NCBI GenBank assembly: GCA_007133465.1
Contig: SLMP01000013.1
Location: 1 to 36,609 of the forward strand
Direction of reading: 5' to 3'
Source of the DNA: Nitriliruptoraceae bacterium
Lineage (GTDB): Bacteria > Actinomycetota > Nitriliruptoria > Nitriliruptorales > Nitriliruptoraceae
Length of the DNA: 36,609 bases
In this document: piece by piece, positions 9,439-18,648 of the stretch
Numbering within the stretch: position 1 is the stretch's first letter
Layout: each line of letters begins with the position of its first letter
The notes under the pieces: generated by a model
What the model was told of the DNA's origin: nothing
Database searches by the model: none
Seen by the model: only the letters and a program-made list of their open reading frames with translations
Program-made: the position numbers and the translations under genes

Positions 9439-11952
9439 TCACCCCTCGCGGGTCAGCAGGCCGACGGGGAAGCGGGCGGTCAGCGCGGCGAGCGTGACCT
9501 CGCCGGTGTGGACGTCGCCGGTCAGTTCGTCACGCCAGCGGCCGTCGGGCAGTTCGAGTCGGGTGTCGCCCCAGTCCCAGCTCGCGAAGTCGGGTCCGAG
9601 CCGACGCACCTGCAGCGGCGCCACCGTGACGACCTCACCGCTGCGCAGGAAGGCGGCGACGAGCCCGGCCCGAGCGCCCTTGGCCCACAGCGGCAGATAG
9701 CTGGCGGAGGGACCGAACGCGGCCGGACGCGCGGCACGGAGCGCGAGTGCCCGGCGCAACAACTCGAGCTTCGGCAGCCCCTCGCCGAGCCGTGCCATGA
9801 CCGCCTCGGGGGACGGCGAGGTGGTGGTCAGCTCCTCCAGCAGCCGCTGGCGCAACGCGTGGTCGACCGGTCGGCGGTTGTCGGGGTCGACCAGCGACAG
9901 GTCCCACAGCTCGCAGCCCTGGTAGGTGTCGGGTACCCCCGGACTGGTCAGCTTCAGCACCATCATCGACAGCGAGGTCAACCAGCCGGGCTCGCGGATC
10001 GCGGCGACGATCGTCTCGATCGCGGCGACGACGGCGGGGTCGTCGAGCAGACCCCGGGCGAACGCCTCCAGGTCCCGCTCGTAGGGCCGGTCGGGGTCGA
10101 GCCAATCGGTGGCGTCCTTGCCCTCACGGGCGGCCTTGCGCAGGTACGCGGTGAGCCGCTCGGCGTCGATGGGCCAGGTGCCGACGATGGTCTGGTAGGT
10201 GAGGTGTTCGTGCGCCGGCGTGGGACCGTGCGTCCCCCGGTGGGGTGCGCCGAGCTCCCGCAGCCGGGTGACGGCCCGCAACCAGTGGTCCGGGTCCTGC
10301 GAGAGCACCGCGAGCCGCGCCCGGACGTCCTCGCTGCGCTTGGTGTCGTGCGTGGACGACAGCAGCATGGACGCGGGCTTGTGGATCTGGGTGGCGACGT
10401 TGAGGACCTGCAGGTCGCCGACGCTGCGCCCGAGGTGGCCCGGGTCGCCGCCGACCTCGTTGACCGCGACGAAGCGCAGGTCGCGGTACAGGACGGTGTC
10501 CTCGACGCCCTTGGCGATCGCGGGACCGGTCAGCTGCTGGAACGCCCAGACGAAGCGGTCGGCCGCGTCGCTGCGGGTGCGGAGCAGCAGCAGGTCACGG
10601 ACCCCGTCGAGCAGGTCGTCGGCAACGGCTGCCCGGGCGCGGACGCGTGCCACCGCCCGGTCGACGATCTCCCGGTCCTCGATGCCGACGGTCCCACGGT
10701 CGGGCCGGAGGTAGGTGCGGTAGACCGGCCAGGCCGCCACGAGCTCCGTGACCACGGTGCGGGCGGCGTCGCGTGGCACGTCCGGAAGCGCAACCCGCAG
10801 GGTCTCGGTGAGCCGGGCCACCTCGGCGCCGAACAGGTCCTCGAGCGCGGTCCGCTTGGCGCGGTCGATCAGCTCCTCGCGGTCGATGCGCTCGCCGGTC
10901 AGCGTGGCCTGCAGATCGTCGAGGATCGGACCGGCGTCACCATCGACGTGCAGGCCGAGGGCGACGTCGGCGAAGCGGTAGCCGACGGTCCCGTCGACCG
11001 GCCAGTCGAGCCGCAGCCGCTCTCCGCCCTCGAGGATCTTCTCGATCACGATCCAGGGGCGCTCGCCGACCTGTTCGCGGAGCCGTTCGAAGTACCCGGC
11101 CGGGTCCTTCAGCCCGTCGGGATGGTCGATGCGCAGCCCGTCGAGCGTGCCGTCGGCCAGCAGCGGCAGCACGGCGGCGTGCGCGTCCGCGAACACCTCG
11201 GGGTCCTCGATCCGCACGCCGGCCAGGGTCCAGACGTCGAAGAAGCGCCGGTGGTCGAGCTCGTCGTTCGCCCGACGCCAGTTGGCGAGCCGGTAGTGCT
11301 GGTGGTCGAGCAGGGTCCGGATGCGGTCGGTGTCGACCGCGGCGAGCGTGCCGGCGACGTCGTCCTCGTCGAGCCCGACCAGCCCCAGCGTGCCGAGCCG
11401 GACCGGCCACGCGTGCTCGTGGTACCCGATCCGCCACCCGCCGAAGGGGACCTCCGGTGGCTCGTGCGCGAGCGTGAGCGTCCCGGCCGCGAGTTCCTCC
11501 TCGAGGTCGCGGCCGAGCTGGGGGAGCAGCAGGCTCGGCTGGTCGTGGGCGCCGGGCCGCCAGCACAGGTCCAGGTGCCGGCCGTACCGCCCGTCCGGGC
11601 CGTGGGCGAGCACGTCCCACCACCACGGGTTGCCCGGGCTGATCAGGCCCACGTGGTTGGGCACGATGTCGAGCACCAACCCCAGGCCGGCGTCGTGGGC
11701 GGCCGTCGCGAGCCGGGCGAGCCCCTCGCGTCCGCCGAGCTCACCCCGGATGCGGGTCGGGTCGACCACGTCGTAGCCGTGGGTCGACCCGGCCACGGCC
11801 TCCAGGCACGGCGAGAGGTAGAGGTGGCTGACCCCGAGCGCCGCCAGGTACGGCACGAGGGCGGTGGCGTCCTCGAAGGTGTACTCGGGATGCAACTGGA
11901 TGCGGTAGGTGGCCCGGGGGACCAGCCGCCCGGCCGGGACGCGCTCGGTCAC
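9439..11952 (-). CDS. treY: Malto-oligosyltrehalose synthase
   Basis: GH13 enzyme of 837 residues that converts the reducing-end alpha-1,4 bond of maltodextrin to alpha,alpha-1,1, giving maltooligosyltrehalose. The N-terminus [17 protein letters not shown] is typical of TreY. Other landmarks are [10 protein letters not shown], Asp276 in [10 protein letters not shown] (nucleophile), Glu304 in [10 protein letters not shown] (acid/base) and the [10 protein letters not shown] segment (third acidic residue). The GTG at 11952 forms a GTGA overlap with the glgX stop and has GGAGG about eight bases upstream. It is directly coupled to glgX before it and malQ after it, so debranched chains can pass straight to trehalose formation. 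Confidence 0.96.
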   Translation of the reverse strand: MTERVPAGRLVPRATYRIQLHPEYTFEDATALVPYLAALGVSHLYLSPCLEAVAGSTHGYDVVDPTRIRGELGGREGLARLATAAHDAGLGLVLDIVPNHVGLISPGNPWWWDVLAHGPDGRYGRHLDLCWRPGAHDQPSLLLPQLGRDLEEELAAGTLTLAHEPPEVPFGGWRIGYHEHAWPVRLGTLGLVGLDEDDVAGTLAAVDTDRIRTLLDHQHYRLANWRRANDELDHRRFFDVWTLAGVRIEDPEVFADAHAAVLPLLADGTLDGLRIDHPDGLKDPAGYFERLREQVGERPWIVIEKILEGGERLRLDWPVDGTVGYRFADVALGLHVDGDAGPILDDLQATLTGERIDREELIDRAKRTALEDLFGAEVARLTETLRVALPDVPRDAARTVVTELVAAWPVYRTYLRPDRGTVGIEDREIVDRAVARVRARAAVADDLLDGVRDLLLLRTRSDAADRFVWAFQQLTGPAIAKGVEDTVLYRDLRFVAVNEVGGDPGHLGRSVGDLQVLNVATQIHKPASMLLSSTHDTKRSEDVRARLAVLSQDPDHWLRAVTRLRELGAPHRGTHGPTPAHEHLTYQTIVGTWPIDAERLTAYLRKAAREGKDATDWLDPDRPYERDLEAFARGLLDDPAVVAAIETIVAAIREPGWLTSLSMMVLKLTSPGVPDTYQGCELWDLSLVDPDNRRPVDHALRQRLLEELTTTSPSPEAVMARLGEGLPKLELLRRALALRAARPAAFGPSASYLPLWAKGARAGLVAAFLRSGEVVTVAPLQVRRLGPDFASWDWGDTRLELPDGRWRDELTGDVHTGEVTLAALTARFPVGLLTREG

Positions 11953-14078
11953 GTGCTGGCCTCCGGGTCCTCACGCAGCAGCACCATGCTGCGACCCGCC
12001 ACCTCGCGGCGGTCGTCGATGGTCAGCACCTCGCGGTGCTCGGCATCCCGGAACCTGACTTCGGTGGTGTCGAACACCACCACGAACGGCTCGGTCGGAC
12101 CCTCGACGGGCGCCTGGAAGGTCAGCGGCTCGTGGTGGGCGTTGATCAGCAGCAGGAACGAGTCGTCGACGACCAGCCCGCCGCGCTCGTCGCGGCTGGT
12201 GAGGCCCGCACCGTTGAGGAACACCCCGAGGGACTTGGCGAACCCGCTGCTCCAGTGCTCGTCGGACATCAGCTGCCCGTCGGGGGTGATCCAGGCGATG
12301 TCGTGGAAGCGCTCCCCGCGGACGGGCTGACCCTCGAAGAAGCGCCGCCGTCGGAACATCGGGTGCTCGCGCCGCAGCCGCAGCAGGTCCCGGGTCCACG
12401 CGTGCAGGCTCGCGTCGAGGTCGGTCCAGTCGAACCAGGAGGTCTCGTTGTCCTGCGCATAGCCGTTGTTGTTGCCGCCCTGGGAGCGGCCGAACTCGTC
12501 GCCGCCGAGCAGCATCGGCACCCCCTGGCTGAGCAGCAGCGTGGAGAGCAGGTTGCGCTGCTGCTGCGCCCGGAGCGCGAGGACCCCCTCGTCGTCGGTC
12601 TCGCCCTCGACGCCGCAGTTCCACGACCGATTGTCGTCGGTGCCGTCGCGGTTGTCCTCGTGGTTGGCCTCGTTGTGCTTGTGGTTGTACGACACGAGGT
12701 CGCGCAACGTGAAGCCGTCGTGGGCGGTGACGAAGTTGATCGACGCGCTCGGGCGACGGCGGTCCGACTGGTACAGGTCGCTCGAGCCGGTGAAGCGGTA
12801 GGCGAACTCCGGCAGGGTCTGGTCCACCCCGCGCCAGAAGTCGCGGACCGTGTCGCGGTAGCGGCCGTTCCACTCCGACCACAGGGGCGGGAAGTTGCCC
12901 ACCTGGTAGCCGCCCTCGCCGACGTCCCACGGCTCCGCGATCAGCTTCGTCTGGCTGATCACCGGGTCCTGCTGGATCACCTCGAAGAAGGTCGACAGTC
13001 GGTCGACGTCGTGCAGCTCACGGGCCAGGGCCGACGCGAGGTCGAACCGGAACCCGTCGACGTGCATCTCCTCGACCCAGTAGCGCAGCGAGTCCATGAT
13101 CAGCTGCAGGACGTGGGGCTGGCGCATGTTCATCGAGTTGCCGGTCCCCGTGTAGTCCATGTAGTAGCGGGGATCGTCGTCCATCAGCCGGTAGTACGCG
13201 GGGTTGTCGAAGCCCTTCATCGCGATCGTCGGGCCGAGGTGGTTGCCCTCTGCGGTGTGGTTGTAGACCACGTCGAGGATCACCTCGATGCCCGCGGCGT
13301 GCAGGTTCTTGACCATCTGCTTGAACTCGGCCACCGCCCGCAGCCCGGGCGCGCTCGCGTACTGGGCATGCGGGGCGAGGTAGGCGATCGAGTTGTAGCC
13401 CCAGTAGTCGGTCAGGCCGCGCTCGACGAGGTGGTGTTCGTCGATGAAGTGGTGGACGGGCAGCAGCTCGATCGCGGTGATGCCGAGGTCGCTGAGGTAG
13501 CGGACGATCGCCGGGTGCGCGAGGGCGGCGTAGGTGCCGCGCAAGTGCTCGGGGACGTCGGGGTGCGTCATCGTGAGACCCTTGACGTGGGTCTCGTAGA
13601 TCACCGTCTCCGACCAGGAGGTCCGCGGCGGCCGGTCGTGGCCCCAGTCGAACCAGGGGGTGGTCACGACCGACCGGGGGACGTAGGGGGCACTGTTGCG
13701 GCGGTTGGCCGGCCCGTCCGGGTCGCCGAAGCGGTAGCCGAAGATGGCCTCGTTCCAGATCAGGTCGCCGACGACGGCCTTCGCGTACGGGTCGAGCAGC
13801 AGCTTGCGCGGGTTGCAGCGCAGGCCGCGCTTGGGGTCGTACGGCCCGTACACGCGATAGCCGTAGCGCTGGCCGGGCTCGATGCGCGGGTGGTAGCCGT
13901 GCCACACGTACCCGGTGACCTCGGGCAGCTCGACCCGGGTCTCACGGCCGCGCTCGTCGAACAGGCACAGCTCGACCTTGTCCGCGATCTCCGAGAAGAC
14001 CGAGAAGTTCGTGCCGTAGCCGTCGTAGGTGGCGCCGAGCGGGTACGGCCGGCCGGGCCACAGGGGGGTGGTGGTCAT
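11949..14078 (-). CDS. glgX: Glycogen debranching enzyme (isoamylase type)
   Basis: GH13 debranching enzyme of 709 residues that hydrolyses alpha-1,6 branch points. After an N-terminal CBM48-like domain, the barrel shows [16 protein letters not shown], Asp346 in [12 protein letters not shown] (nucleophile), Glu382 in [18 protein letters not shown] (acid/base) and Asp454 in [15 protein letters not shown]. The frame is open upstream, but the ATG at 14078 is chosen because [20 protein letters not shown] is the normal start, GGAGGAA lies seven to eight bases before it, and it makes an ATGA overlap with the treZ stop. In TreX-TreY-TreZ sets, this enzyme supplies linear chains to TreY. Confidence 0.96.
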   Translation of the reverse strand: MTTTPLWPGRPYPLGATYDGYGTNFSVFSEIADKVELCLFDERGRETRVELPEVTGYVWHGYHPRIEPGQRYGYRVYGPYDPKRGLRCNPRKLLLDPYAKAVVGDLIWNEAIFGYRFGDPDGPANRRNSAPYVPRSVVTTPWFDWGHDRPPRTSWSETVIYETHVKGLTMTHPDVPEHLRGTYAALAHPAIVRYLSDLGITAIELLPVHHFIDEHHLVERGLTDYWGYNSIAYLAPHAQYASAPGLRAVAEFKQMVKNLHAAGIEVILDVVYNHTAEGNHLGPTIAMKGFDNPAYYRLMDDDPRYYMDYTGTGNSMNMRQPHVLQLIMDSLRYWVEEMHVDGFRFDLASALARELHDVDRLSTFFEVIQQDPVISQTKLIAEPWDVGEGGYQVGNFPPLWSEWNGRYRDTVRDFWRGVDQTLPEFAYRFTGSSDLYQSDRRRPSASINFVTAHDGFTLRDLVSYNHKHNEANHEDNRDGTDDNRSWNCGVEGETDDEGVLALRAQQQRNLLSTLLLSQGVPMLLGGDEFGRSQGGNNNGYAQDNETSWFDWTDLDASLHAWTRDLLRLRREHPMFRRRRFFEGQPVRGERFHDIAWITPDGQLMSDEHWSSGFAKSLGVFLNGAGLTSRDERGGLVVDDSFLLLINAHHEPLTFQAPVEGPTEPFVVVFDTTEVRFRDAEHREVLTIDDRREVAGRSMVLLREDPEAST

Positions 14079-15931
14079 CGATCGGTTCCTCCGTCGAGCA
14101 GCACGACCGAGCGTGCGGCGACCTCGAGGTGCAGCAGGTCCTGGGGGTCGGTGGTGGGGGCCGCGGCCGCGCCCGGACCGTGCCAGCGGCTGTCCGCCGT
14201 GTCCAGGGCCACCGACCACCGCAGGCCGTCGGCGGCGACCCGCACCTCGACGGGGGTGGGCTCGGCGTTGACGACCGTCAGGTGGGCGGTGTCACCGTCG
14301 CGGCGGGACAACAGCAGGATCTGGCGGCCCGGCAGCTGCGTGGCCACGACATCGGGGGCCGTCGGGTCGGTCAACAGCGGGCGGGCGCGGCGCAGGTCGA
14401 TGAGGTGGCGGTAGAGGGCGTACAGCGCGCCGTGCGGTCCGCTTGCACGCTTCAGGTCGTGGTCGACCCGGGAGCGTTCGAAGGTGGCGGGGTCGTTCGG
14501 GTCGGGGGGTTCGCCGCGCCAGGCGAACGCGGCGAACTCCTCGCGGCGTCCGGTGCGGACCGCCGCATGCAGGGCCGGGTCGGCGTGGGAGACGAAGAAC
14601 TGGAAGGGGGCGGTCTCGCCGTGTTCCTCGCCCATGAACAACATCGGGACGAACGGCGCGGTCAGGAGGGTAGCGGCGGCGAGCTTGCAGCCCTCCAGGT
14701 CGGTCAGGACGCTCAGGCGCTCGCCGAGCATCCGGTTGCCGACCTGGTCGTGGTTCTGGACGCACACGACGAAGCGGTCGTAGGGCAGGTCGCGAGCGGG
14801 GCGGCCGACCACCCGGTCGCGATAGGCCGAGTACCGGCCGGCATAGGCGTACCGGTCGCGGGTCATCCTGGCGATGTCGCCGAGCCCGACGTGGTCGCGG
14901 TAGTAGCCGTCGCGTTCGCCCGTCAGCGCGACGTGCACGGCGTGGTGGAACTCGTCGGACCACTGCGCGTCGAGGCCGTAGCCGCCGGCCTCTGGCGAGC
15001 GCAGCAGGCGGGGTGCCGAGAGGTCGGATTCCGCGATCACGTGGATCGGCTTGCCGAGACGCTCGCCCTCCCGGTGCACGGCAGCGGTGAACTCCTCGAG
15101 CAGGTGGGTCGCCGACTGGTCGACGATGCCGTGCACCGCGTCGAGGCGGAAGCCGTCGAGGTGGAAGTCGCGTACCCAGCCCACCCCGTTCTCCACGATC
15201 CACCGACGGACCGCGTCCGAACCCGGCCCGTCGGTGTTGAGACCGGGCCCCCACGGGGTGACGTGCCCGTCCGTGAAGTACGGGCCGAAGTCGCCGAGGT
15301 GGTTGCCCTCGGGCCCGATGTGGTTGTAGACCACGTCGAGGATCACGGCGAGCCCGTGCGCGTGGGCCGCGTCGACGAGCCGGCGCAGGCCCGCCGGTCC
15401 GCCGTAGCTGTGCTGGACGGCGGAGGGCAAGACGCCGTCGTAGCCCCAGTTGCGCGCGCCCGGGAACTGCCACACCGGCAGCAGCTCCAGCGTCGTCACG
15501 CCGAGCTCGACCAGGGTCGGGAGCAGGTCGACGAGCCCGTCGAAGGTGCCGCTGGGCGTGCAGGTGCCGACGTGCAGCTCGTAGAGGACCTGCTGGTGCA
15601 GCGGCGGCGCCGTGAAGGCCGCATCGGTCCAGTCGAAGCTCGTGTCGTCGACCGCCGAGGGACCTTGCGGCCCCTCGGGCTGCCACCGGGACGCCGGGTC
15701 GGCACGGTCGACGGGCTCGGCGTCCGCACGGTGGAGGCGGTAGCGGTAGCGGGCGCCGGGGCCGACGTCGGGCAGCCTCCCCAGGTGGTGGCCGCGTGAG
15801 GCCGGTGCCAGCGGGACGACCCGCGCACCGTCGTCGAGGACCACCTCGACCCGCTCGGCCGCGGGGGCCCAGACGTGGAAGGTCGTGCCGTGCTCGGGCT
15901 GCCAGGTGGCCCCGAACCGTGGGCCGGTCAT
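14075..15931 (-). CDS. treZ: Malto-oligosyltrehalose trehalohydrolase
   Basis: GH13 enzyme of 618 residues that releases trehalose from maltooligosyltrehalose. It has an N-terminal immunoglobulin-like domain (FGATW...[15 protein letters not shown]), then [33 protein letters not shown], Asp264 in GFRLDAVHG, Glu301 in VIAESDL and Asp395 in QNHDQVGNR as the catalytic triad. The ATG at 15931 has GGAGG six bases upstream, and the coding extension upstream of it looks random. Its stop overlaps the glgX start. The GH57/DUF3536 gene ends 52 bases before it. Confidence 0.95.
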   Translation of the reverse strand: MTGPRFGATWQPEHGTTFHVWAPAAERVEVVLDDGARVVPLAPASRGHHLGRLPDVGPGARYRYRLHRADAEPVDRADPASRWQPEGPQGPSAVDDTSFDWTDAAFTAPPLHQQVLYELHVGTCTPSGTFDGLVDLLPTLVELGVTTLELLPVWQFPGARNWGYDGVLPSAVQHSYGGPAGLRRLVDAAHAHGLAVILDVVYNHIGPEGNHLGDFGPYFTDGHVTPWGPGLNTDGPGSDAVRRWIVENGVGWVRDFHLDGFRLDAVHGIVDQSATHLLEEFTAAVHREGERLGKPIHVIAESDLSAPRLLRSPEAGGYGLDAQWSDEFHHAVHVALTGERDGYYRDHVGLGDIARMTRDRYAYAGRYSAYRDRVVGRPARDLPYDRFVVCVQNHDQVGNRMLGERLSVLTDLEGCKLAAATLLTAPFVPMLFMGEEHGETAPFQFFVSHADPALHAAVRTGRREEFAAFAWRGEPPDPNDPATFERSRVDHDLKRASGPHGALYALYRHLIDLRRARPLLTDPTAPDVVATQLPGRQILLLSRRDGDTAHLTVVNAEPTPVEVRVAADGLRWSVALDTADSRWHGPGAAAAPTTDPQDLLHLEVAARSVVLLDGGTDR

Positions 15932-15983
15932 GAGCACCTCCGGGGCGGGGGAGAGGGCGGGTGCGGGAGGCGGGACCGGACGG

Positions 15984-18473
15984 TCACGGTGCCGGTGGGA
16001 CGACGCGGAGGGTCGCCGCCACCTCGGCGAGCGCCCGCTGCCAGCGGATCGCCGTGCGCTCACGCGCCTTCACCCGCTCCATGAGGTCGTGGCCGTGCTG
16101 CCGGTAGGTCCGCCAGAGCAGGTCCTGCGCGACGGACCGGTCGACGTCGAACGGCACGAGCTCCGCGATCTTGATCAGGCGCTGCACCCGGTCGAGCGTG
16201 GCGCGTTCACGGTCGCCGTAACGGGCGAACGGCGATCCGTTGCCGGTTAGCGCCGGGGCGAGGCGTTGTGAGACGCGCAGGATCGTCGCCGACAGCGCGT
16301 GTGCGAGCCCCTCACGGTCGAGCGGGACCTGGAACCGCGCGGCCTCGGCCAGCAGCGAGCTGACGTGCGCGGGGTCGGTGTTGCTGTCGTTGAAGGCGGC
16401 ACGCAGATCGGCGTTCAGCACGATCTCCGCCGCACGAAGCAGGGGCGGGGGGATGGTCGCGTCGACGTCCGCGAGGAAACGCATCAGAGGGGCGCGGCTG
16501 CGGTAGGTGCCCCGGTAGGTGTTCTCGGTCTCCTCGATGGTGGCGTGCAGGAGGGTGTCGAGGATGCGCTGCTGCTCGTCGCGGAACAGCGTGCGGAGCG
16601 AGTACAGGTGGCTGCCGAACCGCTCGTCGATCGCGCGGATCATCTCCGGGAAGTCCGCCGTCTCGAAGTGCCGCTCGAGCTCCAGGGCGAGCGCGCGGTA
16701 GGCCGCGTCGTCGCTCCGGCCGCGGATGCCGCAGGCGACGTTGTGGTCGCCGAGGTGCACGACGCCGAACTCGATGTCCACGTCGGTGAGATCGACCGTG
16801 GAACGCACCCGCAGCCGTCCGTACGCCATCCGCGACCGTCCGGCCTCGCGCAGCTGGTAGTCCTGACGGATGACCTCGTAGGCACCGATCCGCTCGGCCT
16901 CCTGGTAGCTGAGGAAGAGGCTCGAGATCGCGAAGTGGGCGCCGACCTGCGGCAGCTCGGTGATGCGCGGCACGACCCGCTGCGCGTAGATGCCGCGCCC
17001 GTCGCCGTATCGCGGGTCGTTGCTCTCCGCCTTCGCGAGCTGGTCGAGGAACACCGTCTCCAGATCGGTGCGCCCACCGACGAGCATCCCGGAGGGACCG
17101 AGCACGTGGCGCGCCAGCTGGATCGCCCGGGCGGCGTAGCGCAGGACCTGCAGCGGTTCCGGGCGCGACAGCTCCTCGAAGAACCACCCGCAGCTGGTGT
17201 ACATCAGCAGCGTGTGCCGCTGGACCTCGAGCAACTGGATCGCTCGCCGTTGCTCCTCCGGGTCGAGCGGGTGCCGCGCGTGGGTGGAGAAGAACGCGTC
17301 GACCCGCTCCGCGTCGCGGTCGAGCACGAGGTCGATGTAGTCGTCGCGTGCGGCCCACGGGTCGTGCAGCAGCGCACCGGCGGCCTCTTCGAAGCGGACC
17401 GCGAGCTCGTCGCGCAACAGGTCGAGGGCGGCCCGCAGCGGCGCGCGCCAGCGCTGGTGGCGGCCCGGGGTCCCGGTGGTGCAGCCGCAGTTGCTGCGCC
17501 AGCGTTCGACCCCGTGTGCGCAGCTCCACGAGCTGTTCGGGACGACCTGCGCCTCGTGGGTCGGCGGGTGCAGCGCGAGGAACTCGGCGTAGTTGGTCAC
17601 CTTGACGTCGTCGCGTCGCGCCAGGCGGTGCAGCGCGTCAGCGAGCGCCATCTCGCCGAGCCGGTGGTGGTGGCCGTACGACTCCCCGTCCGTGGCGATG
17701 TTGACCAGCTTCGGGCCCTCCCGAGGACCGAACCCGTCGAGCAGTCGCCGTTCGAAGCGTGCCCCGGAGTCGAGGAGGCCCTCGAACGCGACCGCCCGCG
17801 AGATGGGGCCGTCGTAGAAGAAGACGACGATGCTGCGTCCGGACGGCAGCGCGACCCGATAGGGCATGGTCGGGTCGACCCGCCCGCCGTGGGCGTCGTG
17901 CCAGACCACATCGCCGATCGGCCGGGTCCGCGCCGCCTGGTACGGCGAGAGGACCGTGAACTCGATGCCGTGGTCGGCGAGCAGCTCGAGGCTGGTCTCG
18001 TCGACCGCGGTCTCCGCGAGCCACATGCCCTGGGGAGCACGCCCGAAGCGGTGCTCGAAGTCGCGGATCCCCCATCGCACCTGGGTGCGCTGGTCGTGGG
18101 CGTTGGCGAGGGGCATGATGACGTGGTTGTAGACCTGAGCCATCGCCGAACCGTGCCCCCCGAACCGGGTCATGCTGCGGCGGTCGGCGTCGAGGATGCC
18201 CCGGTAGGTCGCCGGGTCGGCCGTCTCGAGCCAGGCGAGCAGCGTCGGACCGACGTTGAAGCTGATCCGTGCGTAGTTGTTGACGATGCGGGTGATGAGG
18301 CCCTCACCGTCGAGGATCCGGGCCCGGGTGTTCGGTTGGTAGCACTCGGCGGTGATGCGCTCGTTCCAGTCGTGGAACGGGTACGCCTCGTCGGTCAGTT
18401 GCACGACCTCCAGCCACGGGTGTTCACGGGGCGGCTGGTAGAAGTGGCCGTGCACGCAGACGTAGCGGTCCAC
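15984..18473 (-). CDS. GH57-family glycoside hydrolase with DUF3536
   Basis: An 829-residue protein with an N-terminal GH57 (alpha/beta)7-barrel half followed by a long DUF3536 region. The start VDRYVCVHGHFYQPPREHPW carries the HGHFYQP motif of GH57. Glu154 in MWLAETAVD is the likely nucleophile, and Asp262 in NIATDGESYGHHH is the likely acid/base. The DUF3536 signature GVERWRSNCGC...HQRWRAPLR begins near residue 320. GH57 members include alpha-amylases, branching enzymes, amylopullulanases and glucanotransferases; the reaction of this subgroup is not known to me. The GTG at 18473 has GGAG about seven bases upstream. It leads the breakdown half of the locus, so it probably acts on alpha-glucan. 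Confidence 0.9.
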   Translation of the reverse strand: MDRYVCVHGHFYQPPREHPWLEVVQLTDEAYPFHDWNERITAECYQPNTRARILDGEGLITRIVNNYARISFNVGPTLLAWLETADPATYRGILDADRRSMTRFGGHGSAMAQVYNHVIMPLANAHDQRTQVRWGIRDFEHRFGRAPQGMWLAETAVDETSLELLADHGIEFTVLSPYQAARTRPIGDVVWHDAHGGRVDPTMPYRVALPSGRSIVVFFYDGPISRAVAFEGLLDSGARFERRLLDGFGPREGPKLVNIATDGESYGHHHRLGEMALADALHRLARRDDVKVTNYAEFLALHPPTHEAQVVPNSSWSCAHGVERWRSNCGCTTGTPGRHQRWRAPLRAALDLLRDELAVRFEEAAGALLHDPWAARDDYIDLVLDRDAERVDAFFSTHARHPLDPEEQRRAIQLLEVQRHTLLMYTSCGWFFEELSRPEPLQVLRYAARAIQLARHVLGPSGMLVGGRTDLETVFLDQLAKAESNDPRYGDGRGIYAQRVVPRITELPQVGAHFAISSLFLSYQEAERIGAYEVIRQDYQLREAGRSRMAYGRLRVRSTVDLTDVDIEFGVVHLGDHNVACGIRGRSDDAAYRALALELERHFETADFPEMIRAIDERFGSHLYSLRTLFRDEQQRILDTLLHATIEETENTYRGTYRSRAPLMRFLADVDATIPPPLLRAAEIVLNADLRAAFNDSNTDPAHVSSLLAEAARFQVPLDREGLAHALSATILRVSQRLAPALTGNGSPFARYGDRERATLDRVQRLIKIAELVPFDVDRSVAQDLLWRTYRQHGHDLMERVKARERTAIRWQRALAEVAATLRVVPPAP

Positions 18474-18496
18474 CGTGGCTCCGGTCGAGGGCTGAC

Positions 18497-18515
18497 GGGG
18501 CCTGCAGCGGGCCCC
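18497..18515. other. GC-rich hairpin before the GH57/DUF3536 gene
   Basis: GGGGCC and GGCCCC pair perfectly around a seven-base loop. The hairpin lies 24-42 bases before the GTG at 18473 on the minus strand. It could end read-through from glgB or form a structured 5' leader of the GH57 message. No T-tract follows it. Confidence 0.35.
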
Positions 18516-18523
18516 AACCCCCG

Positions 18524-18529
18524 AGCCTA
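18524..18529 (-). promoter_or_regulatory. -10-like hexamer TAGGCT for the GH57-treZ-glgX-treY-malQ half
   Basis: Read on the minus strand, TAGGCT (within CCTAGG) lies 50 bases before the GTG at 18473. It is one of only five CTAG sites I found in the window. No clear -35 is seen. It could start a second transcript in the middle of the locus. Confidence 0.3.
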
Positions 18530-18543
18530 GGCGACCCGAGGGA

Positions 18544-18609
18544 ACCGACCGGGCCCGATGGGGACCGACCGGACGTGCCGGGACCACCGCAACCGCGGGG
18601 ACCGACCGG
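18544..18609. repeat. Three direct copies of ACCGACCGG between glgB and the GH57 gene
   Basis: ACCGACCGG occurs at 18544-18552, 18564-18572 and 18601-18609, each preceded by GGA or GGG. The first two are spaced by 20 bases, close to two helical turns, and the third by 37. They lie just upstream of the -10-like hexamer for the GH57 gene, so regulator binding sites are possible. Low-complexity GC-rich sequence is the alternative. Confidence 0.4.
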
Positions 18610-18648
18610 GTGCGCCGGCGGTCCCCGCGGGTGGCCGATCGGCGGCGT

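Noticed and set aside
9298-12330. Open frame of 1010 codons on the plus strand, the longest uninterrupted plus frame
   Set aside because: It is the complement of treY and the end of malQ. It arises from codon bias and has no family signature.
12036-14414. Open frame of 792 codons on the plus strand
   Set aside because: It is antisense to glgX and has no domain. The minus-strand catalytic triad is intact.
18544-18609. CRISPR-like array
   Set aside because: There are only three nine-base copies with unequal spacing and no cas genes; they are treated as possible regulator sites.
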